From: Desulfurococcus sp.
GTDB taxonomy: Archaea; Thermoproteota; Thermoprotei_A; Sulfolobales; Desulfurococcaceae
Direction: 5' to 3'
Assembly (NCBI GenBank): GCA_026626905.1
Contig: JAPNUX010000001.1
Span: forward strand, 62,001-126,000
DNA: 64,000 nucleotides
Of this stretch, positions 1 through 8,212 are shown one piece after another. Numbering within the stretch: position 1 is the stretch's first letter; each line of letters starts with the position of its first letter. The notes under the pieces are model-generated. The model was given only the letters and a program-made list of their open reading frames with translations. It made no database searches and was not told where the DNA came from. The position numbers were made by a program, and so were the translations under genes.

Positions 1-1
1 G

Positions 2-679
2 AGCATTAAACGCAATACTATATCAGTCGTGATGGGTCCAAGCGGCTCTGGCAAGTCTACTCTACTCAGAGTACTGAATAGACTGATAGATGTGAATCCT
101 GAGGCAGAAGTATCCGGTAGCGTAGTAGTATTAGGGAGGGATTTATACGAGTGGGATCCCTACGAGCTGAGGAGGCATGTAGTGTTAGTTCAGCAGGAGC
201 CAACACCCTTCCCTAATCTAAGCATATTCGATAATGTAGCTCTACCAGCAAGAGTAAACGGGGTTGCAAGAGGAAGAAGGGATCTAGAGAAGCTTGTGAA
301 GTGGGCTCTAGAGAAGGTGATGCTCTGGGATGAAGTCAAGGATAGACTGGATAAGCCTCCCACAATACTGAGCGGGGGGCAGAAGCAGAGGCTCTGCATG
401 GCTAGAGCTCTAGCTCTTCACCCCGAGATCCTCCTGCTCGATGAGCCGACAGCTAACATAGACCCAGTTAACACTATTAAGATCGAGGAGAGCTTAAGAG
501 AACTGCGGAATGAAACCACAGTGATCATGGTGACCCACATGCCCCATCAGGCTGTTAGAGTCGGCGACTACATATACATTCTATTCGATGGTAGAGTCGT
601 CGAGGAGGGGCCGGTTGAAGATGTCACCCTCCACCCGAGGCACGAGGTGACAGTTAAGCTCCTTGAGGGAGCGTGGTAG
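2..679 (+). CDS. pstB: Phosphate ABC transporter ATP-binding protein (PstB), 5' truncated by window edge
   Basis: This is the ATPase that drives phosphate import through PstA/PstC. The reading frame is open from base 2, and codons before the first possible start (29) still encode ABC-type sequence, so the true start lies left of the window. Visible motifs are Walker A GPSGSGKST at the very beginning, a Q-loop (VQQEP), the signature LSGGQKQR, Walker B ILLLDEPT and the H-loop histidine in VTHMPH. The Q-loop followed by PTPFP and 'SIFDNVA' is typical of PstB rather than of other ABC ATPases. A PhoU-like gene follows one base after the stop codon, as in pst operons. The permease genes are presumably upstream, outside the window. 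Confidence 0.9.
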   Translation, partial: SIKRNTISVVMGPSGSGKSTLLRVLNRLIDVNPEAEVSGSVVVLGRDLYEWDPYELRRHVVLVQQEPTPFPNLSIFDNVALPARVNGVARGRRDLEKLVKWALEKVMLWDEVKDRLDKPPTILSGGQKQRLCMARALALHPEILLLDEPTANIDPVNTIKIEESLRELRNETTVIMVTHMPHQAVRVGDYIYILFDGRVVEEGPVEDVTLHPRHEVTVKLLEGAW

Positions 680-680
680 C

Positions 681-1298
681 ATGAGCTATGATCTAACTAG
701 TCTTAGAAACCAGGTAGCCCGCCTCTACCTTGAAGCTCTAAGCCTGCTCAGAGATCTCGCCATGCTACTCGAGCCTGGAGATGAAGTGAGGAGAGAAATT
801 GGAAGAATATTCCAGGAGAAAGGCGAGCTACTCATGGTTACCCGTGATCAGCTCATTAACAGTATTCTAGTCTATATTGCTAGAGTACAGCCGCTGGGCC
901 CTAGTCTCGTAGAAGCGAGTAACCTGCTCTACTTAACCTACGATGTCTACAGGTTCGCGAGGTACGCTAGAGAGATATACATAGCTGACGTAAAGGGTGT
1001 AAGCCTCTCTACGCCGAGGTTGAAGAGTATTGTTGAGCCAGCCTTAAGAATAGCAGTTGAAGCAGCTGAAAACGCTTATAGAGTCTACTTCGAGGATTGC
1101 ACTACATGTATTGATAGTTTAAGAAGGCTTGGAGAAGAGTCAGATAAACTCTACTTAAACCAGCTTGAGAAGATATCGTCAACTCCCCTCGTAGAGAACA
1201 CTGATGCAGTAGCCCTCCTAGTGCTAAGGCATGTAGAACGCATAGTAGACCATGCTGAGGGAATAGCATTAATGAAAACTAGAATAGCGAGACGGTGA
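681..1298 (+). CDS. PhoU-like phosphate-signalling protein
   Basis: An all-helical protein of about 205 residues whose position directly after pstB suggests PhoU, the regulator that couples Pst transport to the cell's phosphate state. I see no catalytic motif. The composition, with long amphipathic helices rich in Leu, Glu and Arg and repeated E/D-xx-R patterns, fits the three-helix-bundle PhoU fold, but the identification rests mainly on context. A longer frame could start at TTG 663 inside pstB. I prefer ATG 681, one base after the pstB stop, because it gives a normal PhoU N-terminus. The pair is probably one transcription unit. Confidence 0.65.
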   Translation: MSYDLTSLRNQVARLYLEALSLLRDLAMLLEPGDEVRREIGRIFQEKGELLMVTRDQLINSILVYIARVQPLGPSLVEASNLLYLTYDVYRFARYAREIYIADVKGVSLSTPRLKSIVEPALRIAVEAAENAYRVYFEDCTTCIDSLRRLGEESDKLYLNQLEKISSTPLVENTDAVALLVLRHVERIVDHAEGIALMKTRIARR

Positions 1299-1380
1299 CC
1301 TATAAAACACTACTCCACTCTTCACACAGAGAATAGCGTTTAAAACACCAAAACACGCTAAGAAATATATCTTGGAAGGT

Positions 1381-1470
1381 AGCCGGGTCGTCTAGCGGCC
1401 AAGGATGCGGGGCTTTGGTCCTTACACGGGAGGAAACCCCGAGACCGGGGTTCGAATCCCCGCCCGGCTA
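1381..1470 (+). tRNA. tRNA-Gln (TTG) with a 17-nt intron at position 37/38
   Basis: The acceptor stem AGCCGGG pairs with CCCGGCT, followed by discriminator A; CCA is not encoded. The T arm is CGGGG-TTCGAAT-CCCCG and the D arm is GTCT...GGAT. The anticodon stem CGGGG/CCCCG closes a 24-nt loop, 17 nt longer than normal. Removing 1419-1435 restores the 7-nt loop CTTTGGA with anticodon TTG at 1415-1417. This is the canonical archaeal intron site, and TCCT (1419-1422) can pair with AGGA (1431-1434) to build a bulge-helix-bulge substrate for the splicing endonuclease. A TATA-like GTTTAAAAC lies at 1338-1346, at promoter distance. Intron boundaries could shift by a base or two. Confidence 0.93.
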
Positions 1471-1520
1471 CCTTAAACATTATTAATTCCTTCAGCCGAT
1501 ACCCTATGGAGGTGGCGGGT

Positions 1521-2237
1521 TTGACTGAGCTTGTATACCAGTACGACTCCTACATCAAGGAGTATGAGGCAGTTGTGAAGAGTGTTACCGGGAGCAAAGT
1601 CTTCCTAGATAAAACTATATTCCACCCTCGGAGCGGCGGTGTTGAAAACGATACAGGATTCATTATTGCAGGGGGTAGGAGCCTGAGGGTTGTAAGCGTC
1701 TACTACGATAAGGAGACTGGGGATGTAGCACATGAAGTAGATGATCCATCACAGCTAGCCCCAGGCCTAAAGGTTAAGCTACAGCTGGACTGGGAGAGAA
1801 GGTACAGGTTGATGAGGCTTCACACAGCAGCCCACATACTCTCAGCAGTAATGTACAGGGATTACGGGGCGCTGATCACAGGTGGCAACATAACTCCTGA
1901 ATACGCCTACGACGATTACAGCCTAGAGGAGTTCAAGCGGGAGGTCTTCGAGGAGGCTATCGCTAAAGCAAACAAGGTGGTAGCAGAAAACATAGAGGTG
2001 AAAGTATACTGGCTGCCGAGAGAGGAAGCCTTGAAGATACCAGGCATAGTGAAGCTCGCTGCAAGAATGCCGCCTAGCATTGAGAAGCTGAGGATCGTGG
2101 AGATACCCGGCGTTGACATTCAAGCTGATGGAGGACCCCACGTTAAAAACACAGGAGAGATAGGAGTAATCAAGTTGCTGAGAGTCGAGAATAAAGGAAA
2201 GAACAAGAAGAGACTATACTTCACGGTAGAACCATAG
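1521..2237 (+). CDS. alaX: AlaX-type alanyl-tRNA editing hydrolase
   Basis: A freestanding trans-editing enzyme that hydrolyses mischarged Ser- or Gly-tRNA(Ala), related to the editing domain of AlaRS. About 238 residues, the medium AlaX class. The first metal-binding motif HxxxH is present as HTAAH near residue 102. The second, usually CxxxH, reads DGGPH: histidine is kept and aspartate stands at the cysteine position. That may be a subfamily trait, but it is worth noting. The start is set at TTG 1521, because GGAGGTG at 1508-1514 gives ideal spacing and the product then begins like other AlaX proteins (TELVYQ). An in-frame ATG at 1506 overlaps the ribosome-binding site and is less likely. 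The gene sits between two tRNA genes. Confidence 0.88.
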   Translation: MTELVYQYDSYIKEYEAVVKSVTGSKVFLDKTIFHPRSGGVENDTGFIIAGGRSLRVVSVYYDKETGDVAHEVDDPSQLAPGLKVKLQLDWERRYRLMRLHTAAHILSAVMYRDYGALITGGNITPEYAYDDYSLEEFKREVFEEAIAKANKVVAENIEVKVYWLPREEALKIPGIVKLAARMPPSIEKLRIVEIPGVDIQADGGPHVKNTGEIGVIKLLRVENKGKNKKRLYFTVEP

Positions 2238-2248
2238 ATGATTAGCAG

Positions 2249-2376
2249 CGCCGGGGGCGGGATTCGAACCCGCGTACCCCTTCCGGGGCAGTGGGTCTCC
2301 CACAGTAGAGCCGGAGCACTCCTTAATCCTCTTAAAGCCTCGAGCCCACCCCCTTAGGCCGCTCGGGCACCCCGGC
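2249..2376 (-). tRNA. tRNA-Ser (CGA) with a 42-nt intron at position 37/38
   Basis: Read on the minus strand from 2376. The acceptor stem GCCGGGG pairs with CCCCGGC, with discriminator G, as in archaeal tRNA-Ser. The T arm is GCGGG-TTCGAAT-CCCGC, and a long variable arm (about 17 nt with a CCCC/GGGG stem) marks a class II tRNA. The anticodon stem GTGGG/CCCAC encloses CTCGAG, then 42 extra bases (plus 2297-2338), then A. Removing them gives the loop CTCGAGA with anticodon CGA at 2340-2342 and a mature length of 86 nt. The insertion is at the canonical archaeal 37/38 site. No CCA is encoded. Confidence 0.93.
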
Positions 2377-2435
2377 ACCACTCTAACAGCATGTAGTAGA
2401 GGATTATTTATCTCTTACCTTCTTCAGTGCTCCCG

Positions 2436-2499
2436 CCCCTCGCAGCCAGGGGATTCTTCACCCTATCAGAGGGTAGTCTCCCGACGGGGCTTCATCGGG
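2436..2499. other. Three tandem 5-bp hairpins in the tRNA-Ser / GH57 intergenic region
   Basis: Three perfect short stems follow one another: CCCCT(2436-2440)/AGGGG(2448-2452), ACCCT(2460-2464)/AGGGT(2470-2474) and CCCGA(2480-2484)/TCGGG(2495-2499). They lie in a 200-base spacer with no gene, downstream of both the GH57 gene and the tRNA. The run is GC-rich compared with other spacers. It could be a small structured RNA, a read-through barrier, or the degenerate end of an IS200/IS605-type element. I cannot decide between these, and no transposase remains nearby. Confidence 0.35.
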
Positions 2500-2574
2500 G
2501 CCTAGAAAGCCTATGGTTCAAGCCCCTCTTTAACTTGTAGTAGTGGAGGGTTTCATGGAGGAAGAATTAAAAAA

Positions 2575-5358
2575 CTAGTTGTAGCCGAATGTAGCTCTAG
2601 CATAAGCCCAGCTTGCAGTCGATATGCTTGCTTGAAGTTTAACTACATACTGCATTGTATACTTTACTAGATCCTGGCTACCAGTCCACTTTAATCCTTG
2701 TACTGGAGTGATTGACGCGTAAGCCCCTGATACAGAGTTATTGAAGCCAAATGTATTAGTATTCAAGGGACTGTTGAGTTGCACGAGCTTATTGCCGTAG
2801 AATAGATTGTTGTAGACGTCGACAGAGAAGCCTACTGCAGTGTAGAGGGTTCCATTAATAGTCCCCAGGTATGAGACATAGAGGTTTACTGAGGAATCGT
2901 AGAGCGTGTAGTACTTGTAGAAGTCTGGCTTCCCATCGCTATTGAGGTCTGGAGCATTAAGCTTTACTACAACCTTCTTTGCTGTAGTGTCACGGTAGAC
3001 TGAAGCTAGAGTGTAAGAGACATTATAGTAGTTTTTACCTGTAGCTGTAAAGTAGTCGTCGGCGAAGAAGCCTACATGCGCATCCCTATACCAGATATCC
3101 CGCGTGGTTCCCCAGTAGACCATTGGGGCTCCAACAGCCATAAACACCTTGTTCAGAGTCTTATTGTACATGAAGATATAGGGTGCTGCCCCGCCTCTAT
3201 CATCTATGAACACGAATAGATACTGGTTGTATATTACCACTTCTTTTCTTCCATCCCAGTCGAAGTCCCCGGTTATATAGGATGAAACAGTCACCTTTCC
3301 AGCTCTAACGTCGTCAAGCCATTTAGCTGCAGTTAAGAGGACGTTGACGAGTCTTAAGTGATTCCATATTGTGAGACCCCATCCAGGGGCATCGTGGAGG
3401 CCATCGCCATCCCAGTCGAAGTCGTCGTGCCAGGCTGTTTCGTAGAGCATGGCGTTTGCTGTTATAAGTGCAAGCCACCAGATCTCGTTTCTAGGTGTTG
3501 TATCGAAGAGTCCGCCGGGGGCTAGAAGCCTGTAGATAACTGTGTTGTTAGGGGAGCCGTTATAGGAGGTGTAGCCGAATACATCGCCGAGAGGCATTAT
3601 CGTGTCAGGTAGATAGTAGTTTGGTTGTGTAACCCCGCTACCATACCACGCGAAGTTCTTCTCCACGGAGGTACCCCAGTACCAGCCGTCGTAAGCCCTC
3701 CTGTAGTCGTATGGGTAGCCTTGAACCCAGTCCTTAATGAATTTGTAGGTATCATAACCGCAGTAGTAGCCTGTTACAGGGCTCCACGCGCCGGAGTCAA
3801 GCCATCCTACGATTTCATCTGGTGTCACCACCTGGATCCACGGGTGCATGGCTATCCACGTCAAGGAGTTATTGTACCTGTAGGGTCCTCCTGAATCCCA
3901 GCCTGCTACCCCGGCAGCTTTCTCCCAGTCATCAGCGTACACGAAAACCATTTGCTGGTCGCTGTTAGTTGCAGCCCAGATATACTTCCTCCTTAAATCT
4001 ATGTGGAGGCCTCCATCAGTGTTAGCAAGTATCAGCTGCTGTGTATCCCAGTCTATGAAGAACACGTAGAGGGTTCTCCCAGCGGTCTTCGAGGTATCAT
4101 ACTTGTGAGGCTTGTACGGGTTAGTGCCGGGACTCCACTCATCGTGATGAGTGTTCGCATCCAGGATTACAGCACGATAATACTTGCTTAGAGTGTAAGC
4201 TATACCAGTTCTCTCATCATCCCACGTTCTCTCGGGAACCCATGCTACTACTGGGTCGTATCCTAGAGTACTCTTAGTGTACAGTTTAGTAAAGTATGCT
4301 GAGGGGTCATTGAAGTTATCGTAGAAGTAGGCTGTGATATGCTCAGCCCAGACGCCTCCTAGTACTGTGGCAACACCCCTTGATACTATATTCTTCACGT
4401 AGCTTATGAAAAGGGGATCCCACCACAGGAAGCTGGCGATCAAAGTACCACTCATATGTATGGCTACAGGGATCCTCCTACCAGTCTTATTACTGAGGTA
4501 GTCATGCACAGAGAGAATGTAGCCGTAGCTGTTAACTGAGGATGGATTGTTAAGAGCCCGGTTATCTGTTAAATGCTGGTTGCCGTGGTGTACTAGTGAT
4601 ACTTTAGCTGTACCGCAGGCTGCATCACTGAATAATGCTCCACTCCACTCAGCTCTACCACTCCCCACGCTAATAGTATTAGGCATTACATCAGATATAA
4701 TGCTTTCCCCACTAGTAGTAACCAGCGTGGATGCAACCTTCGCCCATACCCTCGTAGTATCACTCCAACCATAACTCGCTAGTATAGTCTTGGGGATCCC
4801 GACTTCAACAATATCCCACTGACTATTGAATGATACAAGGAGCCCGCTGTTTGAAGCCACCTTACTCCACTTGTAGTCATAGACTGTGTAGTGGGTGGAG
4901 CCGTATATAGCTATTGCTAGAACCCAGTGATAGTCTGACAGGTGAACTCCATACCCATTGAACTTAACGTAGTCTGGAACCCACTCCTGGTATCCCGGTG
5001 CACCAGCCCAGCCTATAAGAATGTACAGGTTTAACGCGTCACTTATACTACCACTAGATGCTACTTCAGCACCATAGGCTAAGTCCAAGAGGTCAATTCT
5101 CATGAAGACGTAGCTTGAGCCGACGAGATAGTACCAGGCGAGCAGGTCGCGGCTATCACTATAAGAGCTGTACGAGTCTAGCAGGTCACCTGCATAATCT
5201 AGTGCGTGACAGGAAGAGTAAGGCCAGTCGAAGCCTAATCCATCAACGCTCACCGGCTCACTTCCAGCTTGCACAATACCGGTCTTTAACGGGATTCCAG
5301 GCGTTAATATTAGTGCTACTAGGAGGAGGATTAGTATATTCCTAATATACCTCTTCAT
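2575..5358 (-). CDS. Secreted GH57-family amylopullulanase-like glycosidase
   Basis: A 927-residue exported enzyme, probably degrading starch or pullulan outside the cell. Residues 1-31 form a signal peptide: MKRYIRN, a hydrophobic core, then a cut near VQAGS. Residues 35-235 resemble the DOMON/glucodextranase-like carbohydrate-binding module found in archaeal amylopullulanases. From about 250 on, GH57 landmarks appear: HHGNQH (257-262), GGVWAEH (about 334-340), WVPER with the likely nucleophile E376, and YADDWE with the likely acid/base D476 or D477. The binding module precedes the catalytic domain, whereas in Thermococcus enzymes it follows. The C-terminal third (about 650-927) is beta-rich, with Asp/Asn-rich loops (DWDGDG, DLNSDGKPD) that may bind calcium. 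No membrane anchor or S-layer motif is visible at the C-terminus. The gene is monocistronic. Confidence 0.82.
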   Translation of the reverse strand: MKRYIRNILILLLVALILTPGIPLKTGIVQAGSEPVSVDGLGFDWPYSSCHALDYAGDLLDSYSSYSDSRDLLAWYYLVGSSYVFMRIDLLDLAYGAEVASSGSISDALNLYILIGWAGAPGYQEWVPDYVKFNGYGVHLSDYHWVLAIAIYGSTHYTVYDYKWSKVASNSGLLVSFNSQWDIVEVGIPKTILASYGWSDTTRVWAKVASTLVTTSGESIISDVMPNTISVGSGRAEWSGALFSDAACGTAKVSLVHHGNQHLTDNRALNNPSSVNSYGYILSVHDYLSNKTGRRIPVAIHMSGTLIASFLWWDPLFISYVKNIVSRGVATVLGGVWAEHITAYFYDNFNDPSAYFTKLYTKSTLGYDPVVAWVPERTWDDERTGIAYTLSKYYRAVILDANTHHDEWSPGTNPYKPHKYDTSKTAGRTLYVFFIDWDTQQLILANTDGGLHIDLRRKYIWAATNSDQQMVFVYADDWEKAAGVAGWDSGGPYRYNNSLTWIAMHPWIQVVTPDEIVGWLDSGAWSPVTGYYCGYDTYKFIKDWVQGYPYDYRRAYDGWYWGTSVEKNFAWYGSGVTQPNYYLPDTIMPLGDVFGYTSYNGSPNNTVIYRLLAPGGLFDTTPRNEIWWLALITANAMLYETAWHDDFDWDGDGLHDAPGWGLTIWNHLRLVNVLLTAAKWLDDVRAGKVTVSSYITGDFDWDGRKEVVIYNQYLFVFIDDRGGAAPYIFMYNKTLNKVFMAVGAPMVYWGTTRDIWYRDAHVGFFADDYFTATGKNYYNVSYTLASVYRDTTAKKVVVKLNAPDLNSDGKPDFYKYYTLYDSSVNLYVSYLGTINGTLYTAVGFSVDVYNNLFYGNKLVQLNSPLNTNTFGFNNSVSGAYASITPVQGLKWTGSQDLVKYTMQYVVKLQASISTASWAYARATFGYN

Positions 5359-5410
5359 AACGTATACACCGGCACTAACTTAATGATATAGAATTTAGTA
5401 TTAACAAGGG

Positions 5411-5418
5411 TTTATAAA
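5411..5418 (-). promoter_or_regulatory. Probable TATA box of the GH57 gene
   Basis: On the minus strand the sequence TTTTTTATAAACCC lies about 53 bases upstream of the GH57 ATG at 5358. A start site about 26 bases downstream would leave a leader of about 30 nt containing GGTG ten bases before the ATG. A second AT-rich stretch nearer the gene (TTCTATATC) is an alternative. Confidence 0.4.
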
Positions 5419-5621
5419 AAAATTTACCACTAAAGGGGGCAGAACTAATCCAGGCTACTACATTACAGCTCTCTAGAATACTGGTACCTTCCGAAAAGTC
5501 TAAGGCCACTACTCTCTAAGCTTGCATCCTGCAGGATTTCACGCTGACCTCTATGAAGCCTCCTGTATTCTACTTAATCCTGTATTCTTATCAACAGGTG
5601 GTTGAAGCTGCAGGTAGAATT

Positions 5622-5973
5622 CTAGACTATTCTACGGGATTTCTTAAGCCACCAGCTGTAGGGTAGTTTACTCAACCTCTCTTTACTAACTACGTGTAAA
5701 TCAATCATGAATGCAATGCTACCCAGCTTATCCTCTAGTATCCTAGATAAAAGTACATGGGTTTCGCGCTCACTAAGATTGCCTGGGATAGCGACCAGCA
5801 TGTCTAGGTCGCTTGCACCTGTAACTCTAACCTTCTAGTATGCTACCGAACACGTAGACTTCTACATCTGGTATGACCTCCTTTAAAATATGTGCGTCAG
5901 TATACGATAATCTCTCCCGGCTACCTAGCACGTACCGCCGTCTAGACAACCATTCTCCAAGATCTCTCGACAA
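5622..5973 (-). pseudogene. Frameshifted MNT-type nucleotidyltransferase (antitoxin of a HEPN/MNT pair)
   Basis: Starting from TTG 5973 the minus strand encodes a typical small nucleotidyltransferase N-terminus (SRDLGEWLSRRRYVLG...). It reaches the catalytic loop as VYVFGSILEG and then hits TAG near 5831. One frame over, the protein continues exactly where expected: VTGASDLDMLVAIPG, containing the metal-binding DLD, and runs to a stop at 5622. One indel therefore separates the GSxxxG half from the DxD half of the active site. The gene overlaps the end of the HEPN remnant in the usual operon order. No intact product is possible without frameshifting. Confidence 0.75.
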
Positions 5974-6227
5974 TGCCTAGGATCTCCCCCGCTACATTAA
6001 CTGTGATCTCTGCTTCCTCGCGGTCAATATTTAGAGCTCCATACTGCCCTATAATTACGGGGAGGCTCGAACCCAGACTTAACTATCAGGGCTTTCAAGG
6101 CTAGCTGGGCAGCAATCTCGTCTTCAACAACAGCTACATCAAGCCTTCTATCTGCAAGGTTACTTATAGCTGACTCCAGGTATCTTCTAGCTCGACTAAG
6201 TAGTAGTTCAGCTTACTCCACGCTCAT
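5942..6227 (-). pseudogene. Broken HEPN-domain gene (toxin partner of the adjacent MNT remnant)
   Basis: The minus strand from ATG 6227 reads MSVE, then an in-frame TAA, then about 55 residues typical of an archaeal HEPN protein: AELLLSRARRYLE followed by a stretch ending AAQLALKALIVKSGFEPP. A frameshift follows, and a second frame continues DREEAEITVNVAGEILG to a stop at 5942. There is thus at least one nonsense codon and one indel. The partner MNT remnant overlaps its 3' end, as in functional pairs. The subfamily differs from the intact HEPN at 12431-12835. Confidence 0.72.
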
Positions 6228-6309
6228 GACGTAGAACCCCTAGGGGTCTAGGTGTATTGCTATCCTAGAACCCTAAATACTTGTTGTAAGCCATGTAGTT
6301 TAAAGTAGT

Positions 6310-8196
6310 CTACTCTACACGGTCTAGTTTAACTATTACTGGTGGAGGTGGTGGTTCACTAGGCTGGCCTGTAACCTTTAATACAGCGGTACCCACTGGT
6401 AGAGAGGTTAGTGTCTTCTCGAGGAGCCCAGCATAATCAGCGTCTATTGAGCTGAGCCTCCTGGCGTCTCCCCCAGCAACCTGGAAGACTACTTTCACGC
6501 CTGTATTAGTGAGTAGTGATTGAATTAAGTGTTCTGGTAGCTGGCCTGTATGCTGGTGTGCTATGACTAGGTGCAGCCCGTACTTTCTCGCCTCACTTAA
6601 CACTGTGTCTAGGACTGGTAGATCCGAGATCAACTGGAACTCGTCGACTACGAGTAGCACGGGTGTCCTCGGCTCGCCTAGACGGGCTCTAGCTAGCACC
6701 TCATACCAAGTTTTCAATACTATTGTTGACGCTACTAGCCTGGCGAGCTCCTCCCCGAGGGATGCCTTGGGTGTAGAGAAGAGTGTTACTGAGGCGGGCT
6801 TCATGACATCTCTCATATCTATAGTTGTCCTGCTCGTCAGCTTCCTTAGGAGCTTGTCTCTAGCGTAGGGTTCAAGCCGTGAGAGCGCTGAGATCAATGA
6901 CTGCCTCTGCATGCTTCTCAGGACAGCCACCTGCCTTCTCCACTCAGCGTCCCGCGTGTCCTCTAGGCTGCTTCTTCCCTCATAGAGTTCTAGTATAGTG
7001 TTGTAGACGTCGGCCATTGTAGGCGAGTCGCTCTTAGAGTACAGGTACCGTAATACAACTCTAAGGAGGTAGCGGACGTTTACAGCTGTAGCCATGAGCT
7101 TCAAGATATCCTCGAATATACTGAGTAGTACGTCTATAGCTACTGTCACAGCATGCTCACGATCCCTATGCCTGGGCAGGTCGAGCGGGTTCAAGCCGAA
7201 TGGTGCTTCAAGAGGATCATAGAATCTCGCCTCAGGGATCATCGAGTGTAGCTCCCTCGACATATCCCCGTGGGGGTCTACTACTATGATGCCGACACTA
7301 CTATTCTCTCTAACCCTGTACACTAAGAGCTTTAGGAAGCTGGTTTTACCACTCCCTGTCTGCCCCACCACGTAGACATGTCTAGCAAGGTCTCCAAGGC
7401 TTAATCTAACCTCTCTACCTGAAGGCGTCACCCCTATCCTGAAGGAGCTCGAGCTTCTTAACGGTACTGTCTCCGGGAGTAGCCTGCCTCTCGCGAAGTC
7501 CACTGGATGGAAGCTTGGATCCGGGAGGACTATGGAATCGTAGATAGCGCTCCCGCATGCAACAGGTATACTCCTCGTGAAGAGTTTATCAAGGAATTTG
7601 AACTTAAAGGGTTCAAGTAAGCCTGGTAGAGCCTCGAAGCCAGCCTTCTTCTCAACCCACTTTAATCTTGTTGATGATGCAGCTGATACAGCATCTTCAG
7701 CCTCACTTACAGTACTCTCACTGCTAGCTGCAATAGTTATTCTTAGACTCCACACCCCTCTCCCAGCTCTCTCTAGAATCAAGCGTGCCTCAACCCCGCC
7801 ACCACGGCTCCCGCCTTCCAGCAGGCTACGGGCCTTCGAGCGGAAAATAGCGTCAAGCACATGATCTCTTGAAGCCCCAAGACAGAGGAGAACCGGGGGC
7901 TTCAGGGATACAGTCAAGCCGGGTGGATCAGTAATCACTGTATCCTTGAGCCAGAAGTCTCTTTCATCAGCCAGCCTGGCTTCCGCTACAAGTACCCTCT
8001 CCCCGAGAACCCCCTGCAGAATGCTGAAATCGTATCTTTCAACCACAGCGAGCTTCTGGAGAACTACTTCAGGCATTCTAGTCTCAATGATTACTTGAAG
8101 CCTTCCTCCAGTATTGAGAAGACAGTAGGTGAAGCGGTAGCCTAGGAGAGCCGGCTCAAACCTAGTGTTAATTCTAGGGAGAACCCGGTAGATCAA
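6310..8196 (-). CDS. HerA/VirD4-like ATPase of the Ced-like DNA-transfer locus (CedB-like)
   Basis: A 628-residue FtsK/HerA-superfamily motor. The N-terminal 240 residues form a non-ATPase region, followed by a HAS-barrel-like entry. Walker A GQTGSGKT is at 278-285, DPHGD at about 307-311 and Walker B VVDEF at 516-520. A sensor-type AHQHTGQLP follows at about 546-554. The 'DPHGD' and 'HQ...GQL' signatures are those of HerA/CedB and conjugative coupling ATPases, which pump DNA through a membrane pore. I see no transmembrane helix. The gene lies directly downstream (16 bp) of the pilin gene and is probably cotranscribed with it, divergent from a VirB4-like ATPase. The start is TTG at 8196. The role in DNA uptake is inferred from neighbours. 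Confidence 0.78.
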   Translation of the reverse strand: MIYRVLPRINTRFEPALLGYRFTYCLLNTGGRLQVIIETRMPEVVLQKLAVVERYDFSILQGVLGERVLVAEARLADERDFWLKDTVITDPPGLTVSLKPPVLLCLGASRDHVLDAIFRSKARSLLEGGSRGGGVEARLILERAGRGVWSLRITIAASSESTVSEAEDAVSAASSTRLKWVEKKAGFEALPGLLEPFKFKFLDKLFTRSIPVACGSAIYDSIVLPDPSFHPVDFARGRLLPETVPLRSSSSFRIGVTPSGREVRLSLGDLARHVYVVGQTGSGKTSFLKLLVYRVRENSSVGIIVVDPHGDMSRELHSMIPEARFYDPLEAPFGLNPLDLPRHRDREHAVTVAIDVLLSIFEDILKLMATAVNVRYLLRVVLRYLYSKSDSPTMADVYNTILELYEGRSSLEDTRDAEWRRQVAVLRSMQRQSLISALSRLEPYARDKLLRKLTSRTTIDMRDVMKPASVTLFSTPKASLGEELARLVASTIVLKTWYEVLARARLGEPRTPVLLVVDEFQLISDLPVLDTVLSEARKYGLHLVIAHQHTGQLPEHLIQSLLTNTGVKVVFQVAGGDARRLSSIDADYAGLLEKTLTSLPVGTAVLKVTGQPSEPPPPPVIVKLDRVE

Positions 8197-8212
8197 TCCG
8201 AGGGCACTCTCT

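Noticed and set aside
2510-2530. tRNA-like T-loop (GGTTCAAGCCCC) suggesting a third tRNA
   Set aside because: The flanking bases do not form a T stem, and no acceptor, D or anticodon arm can be built around it.
7640-7720. C/D-box sRNA (TGATGA and CTGA-like boxes)
   Set aside because: The boxes fall inside the conserved HerA-like coding sequence and the spacing is not that of a C/D guide RNA.
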